From contig NMRA01000293.1 of assembly GCA_002633005.1 (NCBI GenBank), positions 271,198 through 335,197 on the forward strand: a DNA stretch of 64,000 bases. Direction: 5' to 3'. The translations under genes were made by a program, and so were the position numbers. Within the stretch, counting starts at the first letter, position 1, and the number at the start of each line of letters is the position of its first letter. The DNA is from Phoronis australis. Taxonomy: Eukaryota; Phoronida; Phoronidae. This document shows positions 10,731-20,704 of the stretch, piece by piece. The notes under the pieces are model-generated. The model was not told where the DNA came from. It was given only the letters and a program-made list of their open reading frames with translations, and did not search any database.

Positions 10731-11247
10731 ACAATTTGGTTTATCCAAAGAATGGAAATTGTCCCACTTATTAAACATGTTATCATTGTCCATTATAAAA
10801 GGATTCTCCCAATCAAATAACTGATAGTTTTGTACAGCATGATCCTTAACTGCTGATTTGTACTCGATGTTTTCAGACACCCTCCACTGAACATGGGTGA
10901 AGAGTTTATTACTTTCCTGCTCCAAGTTCTTATCGTGTTCTGCAATCCACGTGCCTAATTTCCTTCCCGTTTCACCGATCAATACAAAATCACAATTTGT
11001 GCACAGAACTTTGTAGACAACACCACAGCAATTAAAGATGACTCTCTTGTCTTTTGGGTAGACAACAAGGCATATTACGGAGAGTGCGGAGAGGTCTCAC
11101 AGCACCAGATATGTTGTGCGATTTAAACACTAAAAATTCATTCAAATTTGGCATTTCTCTGAAAGGCCTGCGATGATTATCAAGACCACTATACCAACAG
11201 GCACCATTTTTTCCTTGGGTGTTTTCCTTCGGAGTCAGTATTTTCAC
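10731..11247 (-). pseudogene. Penelope-like element fragment with GIY-YIG domain
   Basis: Minus-strand remnant of a retroelement 3' end. One frame gives AVRPLRTLRNM. After a one-base shift near 11058 a second frame gives VYPKDKRVIFNCCGVVYKVL, CTNCDFVLIGETGRKLGTWI and AEHDKNLEQ, then SAVKDHAVQNYQLFDWEN. The GVVY...VLIGETGRKL pair is the GIY-YIG endonuclease signature. Together with LRTLRNxxVxPKDK, CxxC and SAVxDHAxxxxHxxDWE, the order is typical of Penelope-like elements. The frameshift and missing reverse transcriptase mean it is dead. It lies in the intron between exons 26 and 27. Confidence 0.82.
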
Positions 11248-11744
11248 TTAATTTGTGAAATAACCATGTGGTATAGCTACATCTACTGAGAGCGCTATCT
11301 ATCTGCTGGAAATCAAGTAATCTATACATAGGGTCCAAAACAATGTTCTCACAGGTTTACTAGGAGGATAAGAGAATCTATTTGCACCAAAGAAATGGGT
11401 AATACGTGCATGTATTTAAGACGTAAGACAAGTTCAACTGGACACCACTCATGAGAACCAAATTTGTAGCTCCACCTGCTCCGATCATGATTTCACACGT
11501 CTGGGCAGTTGACATACATCAGTTTGAAAATGACCGCCGGACCAAGGAGGTTGGAAACTTTAAACGACTTTATCATCTATTTTGTTCCTTACATGTATTT
11601 TGGAAGGGTAAATGAAGATAGTATTACTTACACACAATCATGGACTTGCATTTAACTGAGTGGACAAATTTGTCTGAATATTTATTAGTGAATGTTGAAA
11701 TCCATTCTTAAAGATGTATTGCATGTCTTTACTATGCTATTGTA

Positions 11745-12110
11745 TAGCACAAACTAAACGACAATGCCATTCCATGCTAAACAAAGTGCAGTGTTGTATT
11801 CATTGACAACATTACTGTAAATGTGAAAACAGAAAATTCTGCAAATTGGTGACCTTTGCACTGATGACGTACCTCGCGGGCTCACATAGCCTGCATCATG
11901 CAGTGTTACTCCCCAGCACCATGTCACTATTAATACTTACCGGACACGATTCAGTGATTTGCTGCAGTTCATTTTCCCCACAAGACTTGTTCTTAAAAAA
12001 CATTTGTCAATTTTCAACCTGCTTTGTATTCGCATCATGGCTACATGTTTTGTTTCTAATTTGGCCAACCAATCACAGAGATAAGGAATTAGCCTGTAAG
12101 TTCCACTTTA
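11745..12110. repeat. Dispersed repeat, family A copy 1
   Basis: About 360 bp here share long blocks with 32862-33200 in the same orientation, for example GGTGACCTTTGCACT, TGACGTACCT and CAATCACAGAGATAAGGAAT. It has no coding capacity that survives in both copies. Type unknown. Confidence 0.75.
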
Positions 12111-12233
12111 ATAAACACACAGTAAAAATTCTCCAATTTGGAAGTGTCTAGAACATAGGACGCAGAAACTCCCTCAAAAATTGAAATTTCTTGATTCTGG
12201 AACTTGCAACAAGGGTGATTTTGGAGTTCACCA

Positions 12234-12410
12234 TATTTCTCAAATTTTGTATGTTTTCCATCCACACAGTCGTTAATTTTGCCGTCTTTCTGGTGATTCT
12301 TGAATTTGGAACGACTAATGTTGCCTATTTTTAGAATTTGGGACAAACTCCAATCTTGACCAAAATCATTAATTTTTCACTGTACCAAATTGAGGATTTT
12401 TTACCGTATT
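12234..12410. repeat. Dispersed repeat, family B copy 1
   Basis: Shares blocks such as TGATTCTTGAA, TTGCCTATTTxTAGAATTT and CACTGTACCAAATTG with 47655-47800 and 50625-50770, same orientation. Family unknown. Confidence 0.7.
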
Positions 12411-12470
12411 TCTGATTTGACACTTAAGCAGTGAATGGAAAAAATAGTGCTGCCTTAAGATGAGCCTCAC

Positions 12471-12639
12471 CTTGGGCAGCAACAAAGTCAAACCACTGTA
12501 AGATACTGGAGTAATACAGGGGCAGAAGGGTGCCCAGTTCACCTCTCTCACAGAGCTCCCTCGGGGACGGAGGCTTGTCTAGGGCACGGTTCAGGGTCGA
12601 CTCAGACTCACTGTGGGGGAAGCCCTCTCCAAAGAATGA
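12471..12639 (-). CDS. SZT2: SZT2-like exon 26
   Basis: Phase 0 in, phase 1 out (CCCAAG|GTGAGG). It encodes SFFGEGFPHSESESTLNRAL, DKPPSPRELCERGELGTLLP and LYYSSILQWFDFVAAQ. The last part looks like a helix that packs against the next exon (DGPSVFQMTTGLLSRM). The acceptor is TTTCACTTGCAG. Confidence 0.88.
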
Positions 12640-13953
12640 CTGCAAGTGAAATAAAAGAATGAAACAGGAATGATATTAAAAGACAAATTCATGGAGTTTT
12701 TGTGCAAATATCTTGATGAGGTTCACTCACACACAACATCAAATACCAAATGTTAATTGGAAGCTTAGGTACAAAGCAGTATAAATATACAAGCAAAATA
12801 AAATCTGACAAAAAGTTGACAAGTCATTAAGAATGAATCTGGCGGGTCTATCCAGTTATTCTGCAGGCAATTTTTGCAATGAATCTCCAATAGTGTTCTC
12901 CTTTTACAGTCAGTTTCATGCAGTTCACAACAAATTTCAACTGAGCATTGCTTTCACGGTTTGGTAATTTTTGAGTATTTGAAGTTTCTAAGCAAATTTT
13001 GCTTCAGTCATTTGTCCCAACCTCCAAACATGCTGTTTGGCAACAAAAGCAGGGCACAGCATTAGTATGCACCAACCGAATGCATTCCAAATGGAAAGGA
13101 CATAAAGGGTGATAAGTAGTTTGAATGATTTCACCCACTAGATAACGTAAAGCTGTCCATGAGCGTAGAGCTCTTCATCCTAAAACTTACAATCCTGAAA
13201 GATTATTTAGATTGCCAGAAAGGAAACTAAAATTGTCATTAGGTGGTGCTCACTGCAGCAGTCAGATCCATCCAGTGATAGGTTGGTCATGCTCACCTTA
13301 ACAAAAATGCATTAATCCCAATGATTACTCAAGAGACTAGACAGTTGATACTAAACTAATACATTGCCACTAGGAGGAGCACAACTCAAAACTGTCCAAA
13401 CAGGGGCATTGTTAATCTCTCTTGTATAAAATCTTTTTTGCCAAGATTTTTCCACAAAAAATAAAGCCGACATAGCTGTAGTCAAAAACTGTTAAAAAGG
13501 CAACATTTGCTAGGTTTCCACTAATAGAAACCGCAAGCCTCAGCATTTGTAACGATTCTTCAAACTGTAAGGTAGATTGAAAGGCAGACGCCAAAAACCG
13601 ATGCCAAAATATTAAAATTATCATTATGCATTGCCCAACATGCATGGTCTGTGACCTATAGTTATCCAACAACTTTTTTAATATTCAAAAAAATACTATT
13701 AATATATTAAAAATTCTTTTAAAAACACTGCGATAAGAAAGCGTTTTGCAAGATGTCACCATCACCATGTGCCCAACATTAGTCATTTTCACCCAGACAA
13801 CTCAAACACTTATGGAAGTCATAAACCCCATGAAGTTAGCCATAAACTTATTAAATTCTAAAAAAACAGGTATTAACAGACAATTGAAATCACTTGACAA
13901 ACACAGCAACACTGATCCTGAAATGCCTAAAATCGTTTTTAAACACAACATAC
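12640..13953. other. Intron between exons 25 and 26
   Basis: Mostly unrecognised, with two short traces of the composite repeat (AGGTGGTGCTCACTGC near 13230; CCACTAGGAGGAGC near 13365). No exon seen. Confidence 0.5.
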
Positions 13954-14099
13954 CTTCTCATTTTTGACGGTCGGGGATGTTGGGTTCTTCATTCTCCCAA
14001 AAAAGTTCAGTGGAAATGGAGAGGAACTCTTCCTGGTTAAGGTGGCCTTTTCTTCAGACTTGGTCTTCTTTTGAGCATTTTTGTCAACAGCCTCTTTTT
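13954..14099 (-). CDS. SZT2: SZT2-like exon 25
   Basis: Phase 1 in, phase 0 out (GAGAAG|GTATGT). A Lys/Ser-rich linker: KEAVDKNAQKKTKSEEKATL, TRKSSSPFPLNFFGRMKNPT and SPTVKNEK. No domain. The strong CTTGCAG acceptor and the phase continuity with exons 24 and 26 support it. Overlapping frames on the other strand are shadows. Confidence 0.85.
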
Positions 14100-14438
14100 C
14101 TGCAAGTATTGATACTGGAAATATGGTACACCCATGACTGCTTTGTCTCTGTGGTGATAAATACTTACCTTAAGTTTGTACATTGTAGTAAGTATTAGAA
14201 TTTTTGCTGTTCCAAAATAAAATGGCATTGCTCAAATTTTACATTTCCTTGGCCTCACTCATGAGAGCATGGTGTAGAATAATAATGAAACGAGTCTTAT
14301 GTGTTGAATGCAGAAAACTCATGGTAATCGCAGAAAAGTTGATCATCGCCAGCAAAAGAGCAGTAAGAAATGGTTGTTTCCTCATGAGCAAAACCCGGTA
14401 AATTACTGTTTAGGCATAGAGCTGGATAGCTTAGTTAC

Positions 14439-14642
14439 CTATTTGTGCTGGGGACTTGGATTCAACCAGGTCAGAGGTCAGGTCTGGTGGCATACTGCAC
14501 AGCGGGGCAGTCAACAGCTGATATTCCATAATGACATCACAGAGGGCATTTCTGATGGCTGGTCGTAGGTGGTGGTCAATCAGGGACGTCATGTCCACAT
14601 CCCCACGCTCCCAGATGTGGAATTGGATAAAGCCATGTCCTG
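14439..14642 (-). CDS. SZT2: SZT2-like exon 24 (NAGNAG acceptor)
   Basis: Phase 1 in, phase 1 out (AAATAG|GTAACT). It encodes GHGFIQFHIWERGDVDMTSL, IDHHLRPAIRNALCDVIMEY and QLLTAPLCSMPPDLTSDLVE. The QFxxWERGDVDxxxLxxxLxxAIRxALxDVxMEYxLL block is a diagnostic SZT2 signature. The acceptor is TTGCAGCAG|GAC, a tandem NAGNAG, so the exon may start at 14642 or 14639 with one residue of difference. Confidence 0.95.
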
Positions 14643-15766
14643 CTGCAACATCCACACATATGTTATAGCAGCATGCAGGATACACAGAGATTTCTTAACC
14701 TTCTCACCATAAGCGAATTTTTTTTTGCTGCAGAAACAATGCAATCCCTTGCGGTCTCGGCATTTTTTTGTCTTTCTACGAGAGAAGGCTCTCAACAGCA
14801 AATGGCACAAATTTGTGATTGATTCTAGAGCACGGAACAAATCAGTCAACAGTCTTGCCATACTTGCAAATTCCTTGGCTTGTAACAATCACTTACTTTG
14901 ACTAGAGTACTGCCAAGACCACCCAACCCAGCAATCAAAGCAGAGACCCCTGATGAAACCGGCAAGGACAATACAGGATTTAGTGCTACCTATATTTATT
15001 GAAATATAAACTTGTAGACTGTACATAATGCTAAGTAACTAATGGACTGTACCAGTAGTATCAGTTATTATAAATTTAAAATACAATACACTGCAAATCA
15101 GGTGCAATGACTTGGTATTCTCCACTGTGACAATTGAATGCAGGCACAACTAGCTATCAGGATGGCTGAGAGCAAGTGCAATTCACCATGCAATTAGCTG
15201 AAATCATGAGAGTCAAAGATCGAAATGGGAATTTGTCCGATTAGTATTTCCCTTTACAGTATCACTACCTGTTTAAGATTGAGTCGTAATTTTAGTGTCA
15301 CATGACCTTGGAATATTAAGTAATAGTCTGGTATTAGTTTTAGAATTGGTATAAGTTACTGTTAGTTTTAGAATTTAGTATGTGAACAACAATACACTAA
15401 AGATGAGTTTGCTTTTTGCTTTTCTAATGGAGTGCTTCAACGTTGATGCTATTATAGAAACTATCACTACAGTAAGTCTTAACTTGTTTAGATCACAATA
15501 TGGCCGACAAGTGAAATTCTCATTTGGCAACTTGCTTCAGAAGAATAAAGATTATAATAAGAAAATCAAAGTCTACTGCCAAGGTTCATGCTCTGTTGAT
15601 GTCATAAATTAAGATTCCATAACATTCTCATAATTTTCAGCAAAGTTCCCAACCTTTGAAAAATGGAAAACAACAAATTATTTTAGTGTAAAATACATTG
15701 AGAATTAGCTTATGCACTGCCTTGTAAGATTTTACAGTCACAACAGCAATAAATTGTACAACTTAC
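14643..15766. other. Intron between exons 23 and 24
   Basis: No repeat or transposon end recognised. An exon-like segment at about 14893-14945 (minus) was tested and rejected on phase. Confidence 0.5.
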
Positions 15767-15940
15767 TTTGACTTTCTACAGGAAAACTTGACATCTCTTG
15801 AACCCTAACCAGCTGCTCAAATATCTCCACGCTGTACTTTGGTCTGTGAGCCTCCTGTAATGGCTTCAGTCCCACATTGAGCTGCATGGGAAGACCTTGG
15901 CAGTTCACCATCGTCATGTGTACAACAGCAATACCCACAC
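15767..15940 (-). CDS. SZT2: SZT2-like exon 23
   Basis: Phase 1 in, phase 1 out (TCAAA|GTAAGT). It encodes VGIAVVHMTMVNCQGLPMQL, NVGLKPLQEAHRPKYSVEIF and EQLVRVQEMSSFPVESQ: a small beta-strand pair, then a helix. Continuous with the RPHASGGKG of exon 22. Confidence 0.91.
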
Positions 15941-16249
15941 CTGTGACAAAAGTCAACAATCATCAAACTAAGGGAATAATCATCCGATTTAACAAGTTTT
16001 GATGCATCTGGTCATATATGTCCATTTTTCTGAATAAGCTTTGAAATAAAATTATGATACACCACACTGATGTATAAACTCGTCTGCTTTTCTAAAGTTG
16101 TGTCTACATTATGAGTTATTCTAGAAAAATATGCTCCACTTCAAACTTGCATACATATTACAAACCCTACACCATGTAACAAATACGGTGCAGATGATTA
16201 TACATCCCTGTGAGCATAACTGACCAACCGCACAACTGGTTATTACTTC

Positions 16250-16420
16250 TGCCTTGTCTCCAGGTTTGCGTCCACACTGTGACTTACCACAGGACAAGTT
16301 ACCCTAGAACAAAATACCCTACCTCGATAAGGTGAGACAAGTTGCCACAGAGTACATACTAAACCTGGTGACAACTTGTTTCAGGTGTAACTTGTTCTAA
16401 GGGAACTCGAAGTGCAGCTG
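16250..16420. mobile_element. Palindromic short element (MITE-like)
   Basis: ACAAGTTACCCTAGAACA near 16293 is complementary, with mismatches, to TGTAACTTGTTCTAAGGG near 16388. Related AACTTGTTCCAGG/AAGTTACCC words recur at 61.74-62.10 kb. No coding capacity. Confidence 0.4.
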
Positions 16421-16601
16421 GCACTTAAAACACCAAGATCTTAAAATGTCCACAAAAATTTATTTGATGATGCTATATTACAGTAGTTCACAACAATAAC
16501 TACATTCTTTGAAAAGAGAACAGAGCACAAGTGAGAGTAGACTTGATCAACTTAGTGACAGATGATTGTCTGCAGTGTCAGGTAAAACTAACTCAACTCA
16601 C

Positions 16602-16683
16602 CTTTACCCCCTGAAGCATGGGGTCTGTTGAAAAGAAATGATTCATTCTCTGGAAATGGCTTTGGAGGAGACTGGGTGTAATC
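16602..16683 (-). CDS. SZT2: SZT2-like exon 22
   Basis: 82 bp, phase 0 in and phase 1 out (GTAAAG|GTGAGT). It encodes DYTQSPPKPFPENESFLFNR and PHASGGKG; the FLxxRPHxxGGKGxGIA block (completed by VGIAVVHMTMVN in exon 23) is a recognisable SZT2 motif. It is short and was found by extending from the acceptor TTCATCCAG. Confidence 0.9.
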
Positions 16684-17353
16684 CTGGATGAACAAAAACA
16701 GTACAAAATAATCTAAAGATCAGGGACGTGTGATCAAACCAAATCCTGTAGACTTTAGATATTTAATGTACTGTCTCAGAATTAGCATATTTCTTTTCCT
16801 TCAAGTTGTGCCTGATGTTGAAAGCTGTATTGTTCTTTTATGTTCTTCATTTCACTACCTTACACATCATGTTTCTTTATATTAAAATAATGAATGACAA
16901 TACTGTCTGAGATCACAGACAAAAGTGACACATTTTGCTTTGCCACAAACCTGATGCAATTTTGCTGAAATAGCCCTTGACACAAGTGGCGCTGCAAGTT
17001 ACTATTAAGAAAACTAAACCAAGAGTTATAAATGTGCAAGAAGTTATGTGTATTATGTTCTGGAGGCTGGATTAACCTAGTTGCAAACCATGAAATCTAA
17101 CTTGAAGCACATTGCACTATTTTGGTGGAAGTTTTATTTCCATGTGGCCTGTTCTAAAAATAGAAGAAAATCTACAATTTGATAGCTTACCTACAAGCCT
17201 TAATCTCAATTCCTTGACTGTAAAAACTAATGTCTTTTCTTATATTACTGGTTCACCATTGGTCATCCTGACAAAATTTGGTGAGAACAACATTTGATCC
17301 ACCCTGAGGCTCTAAGAGAATGGGTCACGAAATGTTAACATCTGAATACCATT

Positions 17354-17460
17354 GTTACCTTGAATACCATAATGGTTACCTTGAATACCATAACGGTTAC
17401 CTCGAATACCATAACTGTTACCTCGAATGCCATAATTGTTACCTCGAATACAATAGTTAC
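17354..17460. repeat. 21-bp minisatellite abutting the exon 21 donor
   Basis: GTTACCTTGAATACCATAATG-type units start at 17354, 17375, 17396, 17417 and 17438, with a final 18-bp unit reaching the donor at 17459-17460. On the minus strand every unit contains a GTAAC preceded by a variable base, so the real donor GTAACT is followed by a row of donor-like copies. Confidence 0.92.
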
Positions 17461-17631
17461 CTGAAAATGACATTCGCCTCTATCCTTGACGTCAGCATAC
17501 TTAGGACTGAAGAGAACTTGTAACAAGTTCTGACGAAGATAGTAGTTAACAGCACAAAGCGGTAGGCCGGGGTCGTCAGGAAGAGAGAAATGAACGACTC
17601 GTTTGGGCATCTCCAAGGGGGGCTGGATAAA
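17461..17631 (-). CDS. SZT2: SZT2-like exon 21
   Basis: 171 bp, phase 0/0. It encodes FIQPPLEMPKRVVHFSLPDD, PGLPLCAVNYYLRQNLLQVL and FSPKYADVKDRGECHFQ. It directly follows the KLTPEDVQ of exon 20. The donor CAG|GTAACT is the first GTAAC of a 21-bp intronic tandem repeat, and the frame stays open for a further ~40 codons through the repeat. Confidence 0.93.
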
Positions 17632-17833
17632 CTGAAATGAGAAGTGGCGCGATAGGGTTGAACATAACCAAAAGAGCATTCTGTGTGCCATAAGAACAGG
17701 CACTGTTAGTTAGTTAGTCACTTCAGTTTTAATGGTGCAGCCCATGACATGAAGTCTTCCTTTGTGGCTGTGAGCCAGGACATATGAGAAAAAAACAATT
17801 TTCAAGAATGCAAAATGCTCCCCATTCATAAAA

Positions 17834-17934
17834 GACTGCATACTATGGTAAAATACTGCATATTATGGTAAAAGACTGCATACTGTGGTAAAATACTGCA
17901 TACTATGGTAAAATACTGCATACTACGGTAAAAT
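17834..17934. repeat. 20-bp minisatellite, 5 copies
   Basis: ACTGCATACTATGGTAAAAT repeated five times with single-base changes, in the intron between exons 20 and 21. Confidence 0.92.
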
Positions 17935-18320
17935 GACACCAATTTAAGATAACAACAGCAGACACGAGAAACTTGAATTTCTCATTTCTTTCACAAATGA
18001 TTTTGTTACACCAAACCACGTTCAAGTTCCTTAGCAAAGCTACTACTAGACAACATTTCAAACAATTCGACCGCTATCATAACGTTAGAAGACCTTGAAA
18101 ATACGGGAAAGGGTAAGTTTGGCAACTACTTTGGTTCAAAATTGGTGAACTTTTACCGTAACAGTGTAACAGGGCAACAGTAGCATTACATTAGCCAAGT
18201 AAGCTGATTGGTTGGCAATACAACAAGTATGGAATGTATAGTACCATCAAAGTCCCTCGAACTCACTACTATTCAAGGTACCTGTCACCATGCCCGCCCC
18301 TCTCCCCACCCCCCCATTAC

Positions 18321-18445
18321 CTGCACATCCTCTGGGGTCAATTTACACATGGGGTTCCTAGCTAGATGAACTGTAATCATGTCAAGCACAGCGTCATCAA
18401 GTCTCTTCTGCAAAGCCTGGGTCAGATCCTCGGTGATTTCTGTAC
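18321..18445 (-). CDS. SZT2: SZT2-like exon 20
   Basis: Phase 1 in, phase 0 out (GTGCAG|GTAATG). It encodes [40 protein letters not shown] and Q. This is the conserved SZT2 block L-x-x-RLDxAxLDxITVxLARNxxxKLTPxDVxFIQP, completed by FIQPP in exon 21. Confidence 0.94.
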
Positions 18446-18889
18446 CTGCAGGATTAAAGGTCAAGCCTCAATAGCTCTCATTCAAATCATTTTCGTGTGG
18501 CGTCTGATGCAAAACTAAAAAGTCTACCAAACCTGGTTTTCACCTATTAACAGATACTAAAGCGACTTTCTCATTGGGTGCTTTGAAACAACATAATGCT
18601 CTGTAACTCTCGACAACCTTCAAAAATTTGGAGGAAAATTTGAAAACTCCTTACAAAATCTGTTACATGGGCGTGACCTATGCGAAATACACGGCAACTG
18701 TGGGAAACGACCACCCAGCAAGGGCAACAATATCCAATTTGTGAGATTAGGAGTATGAGATTTTAGCTGATTCCTCCCTTTAACTTGTTAGATTGACATT
18801 AGCAGGTGACAGAACTAAGATTGGTTGAAATCATCAAAATAGGGTTTAGCATCCTTTTAAGGCAATAGGACATCACAGCCAAACCCATA

Positions 18890-18955
18890 GAAAATGTCAA
18901 AAATAATTTTGAGTATGATTTTGAGTACTAAGATTCGACCCTGGGCCCTAATACT
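18890..18955. mobile_element. Fragment of the GGGCCC/GTACTC element
   Basis: GAGTATGATTTTGAGTACTAAGATTCGACCCTGGGCCC resembles the right end of the 6621-8004 element. No matching left end was found nearby. Confidence 0.45.
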
Positions 18956-19573
18956 GCAGATGATATACCGGCAGACAGTTTGTCCCATGGTAATATGTTG
19001 TTAATATTCGTGAAATGTGAACAAAATATTAACCTACTGCAATCTGTAACCCACACACCAGGAGTCACTAAATCGAAAATCACAAAAATGAACTTGATGA
19101 TGACTTGTTTACTTCTGCTCACAAGTCCACCCACATTGTATAGAGAGCAGGTAAATGAACATCGGACCTCAGTTCAGAGTTTATCAGATTTACCCGGGCC
19201 AGAGGTTGTGATGTAGAATCATTATTTAATTATGATACCAAATATATAAATTCTCAATTATATTTTTTAATTTCCACAAGTGCTTCTGAACATAGTTTTT
19301 ATATTCCGTGAGTTGTTGCTTCTCAAAAGTAGTCATTTGGTAGGTTTGGCTCTGATTTTTGCCAACGAAAAGTGATGTGTGAACTCTATAATTGAATATA
19401 AGAGAACACACAAACTGGATGCTTATTGACAATTCACACGAGCCTGACAACTTTTTCATGTTCCATAAGTTTTCCGTGCATGTGCAGCAAAACAATCACA
19501 AACTTGTTCATGACAGGTATTCCAAGACTAAGTAGGTACCATGCAATAACTAAACACAGGTAACATATTACCT

Positions 19574-19721
19574 TGTACAAGATATTAAGAAACCTGACAT
19601 ACATACCCACTTTAGTGATCCCATACACAGTCATTTCAATACAGTCATGTACAAGATATTAAGAAACCTGACATACATACCCACTTTAGTGATCCCATAC
19701 ACAGTCATTTCAATACAGTCA
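19574..19721. repeat. 74-bp tandem duplication covering the exon 19 donor
   Basis: TGTACAAGATATTAAGAAAC... to ...CAATACAGTCA occurs at 19574-19647 and again, identically as far as I can see, at 19648-19721. The right copy holds the 3' end of exon 19 and its donor; the left copy sits in the intron and carries the same donor. Confidence 0.95.
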
Positions 19722-19822
19722 TCTACTCTTCGTCCACTCGCCACACTTGAGTGACGGCTGACTCCACTTCTCAAGCGATTAACAGAACTCTCAGTCGAGT
19801 CTAAAACTGGTCGACCAGTATC
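19681..19822 (-). CDS. SZT2: SZT2-like exon 19
   Basis: Phase 0 in, phase 1 out (AAGTGG|GTATGT). A Ser/Arg-rich stretch (LDSTESSVNRLRSGVSRHSS) ends in an ordered VDDCIEMTVYGITKVG, which continues into exon 20 as [15 protein letters not shown]. The last 41 bases of the exon and its donor lie inside a 74-bp unit that is repeated once immediately downstream in the intron, giving a decoy donor. Confidence 0.9.
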
Positions 19823-20453
19823 CTGAAAATTTGACTAAATTCTATAGAAAATCTTTCAAAAATTATCACGATTAGGCAGTCAAAAAATGGGAGACAGTTC
19901 TTCATTGCAAGCCCGGTTACATCTGTTCAACTGTATCATGCTACATTTACTCAGTATTCACAAAACTGTTATACAAAAGCAACATACAATAAACCTTACC
20001 AGGGATTTCTGAAATAGTCACTACCAAGAAATTCTTCCCACAAGGGGTCTTATGGAAACAAGATTCAAAAATGCAACCATATCTTTCATGATCGCATTGC
20101 TGCAGAGTTTAGGGACACACAATAAGATTTCATTAAATTTTCAATTTTTGGTCCTTAAAAGGATCGATAAAGTATAATTAGCACGTTGTTTAATTGCCAA
20201 CACATTTGTCACTGGAGTTTCTCTTTTAGAAGCTAAACCACTAAGAAAAGTAAACTCTAGCTATGATTTCTGTGACAGATAACCACGCTTAAGTCAACAA
20301 CACAACAAAAAGCTCCATCAGAAATCCCTGATAAAAGGATTTCTACAATGAAGGTAAGTTGTATTAAATAAACCAATTTTACTTTTACAAAAAAATTACT
20401 GCTGTTTTGCTCATTGCTCGAAGTAGTTACTAATCATTTAATATACAACTTAC

Positions 20454-20704
20454 TGAAGCTTCATCTTTGGTGTGTAATGACCACACGGAGGTATTGAGTG
20501 AATTAGAGGGAGAAAACTCCTCGTCTGCTGCCAGTCTGGAATGTGATGCTGAATCACTAAGTGACACAGTTAGATTTGAGTGACCACTGGTGTAGTCACT
20601 GAGACGGAGGTAGAACACTTCACCTGTTGTTTGGCGGATTACGAACATGTGCTTCCGATTATTCACGGAGAAGGTATTGAGCACAGTGCGCAGTGCTGTC
20701 ATGC
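20454..20704 (-). CDS. SZT2: SZT2-like exon 18
   Basis: Phase 1 in, phase 0 out (CTTCA|GTAAGT). It begins MTALRTVLNTFSVNNRKHMF VIRQTTGEVFYLRLSD, almost the vertebrate SZT2 sequence ALRxVLNxFSVxNRKxMFVYxE...VFYLRL (from memory). It then runs into a Ser-rich linker ending SVWSLHTKDEAS. One of the strongest matches in the window. Confidence 0.95.

Noticed and set aside
14893-14945. Exon-like minus-strand segment VSALIAGLGGLGSTLVK with AG and GTAAGT borders
   Set aside because: Its length (53 bp, 3n+2) would break the frame between exons 23 and 24, which join correctly without it.
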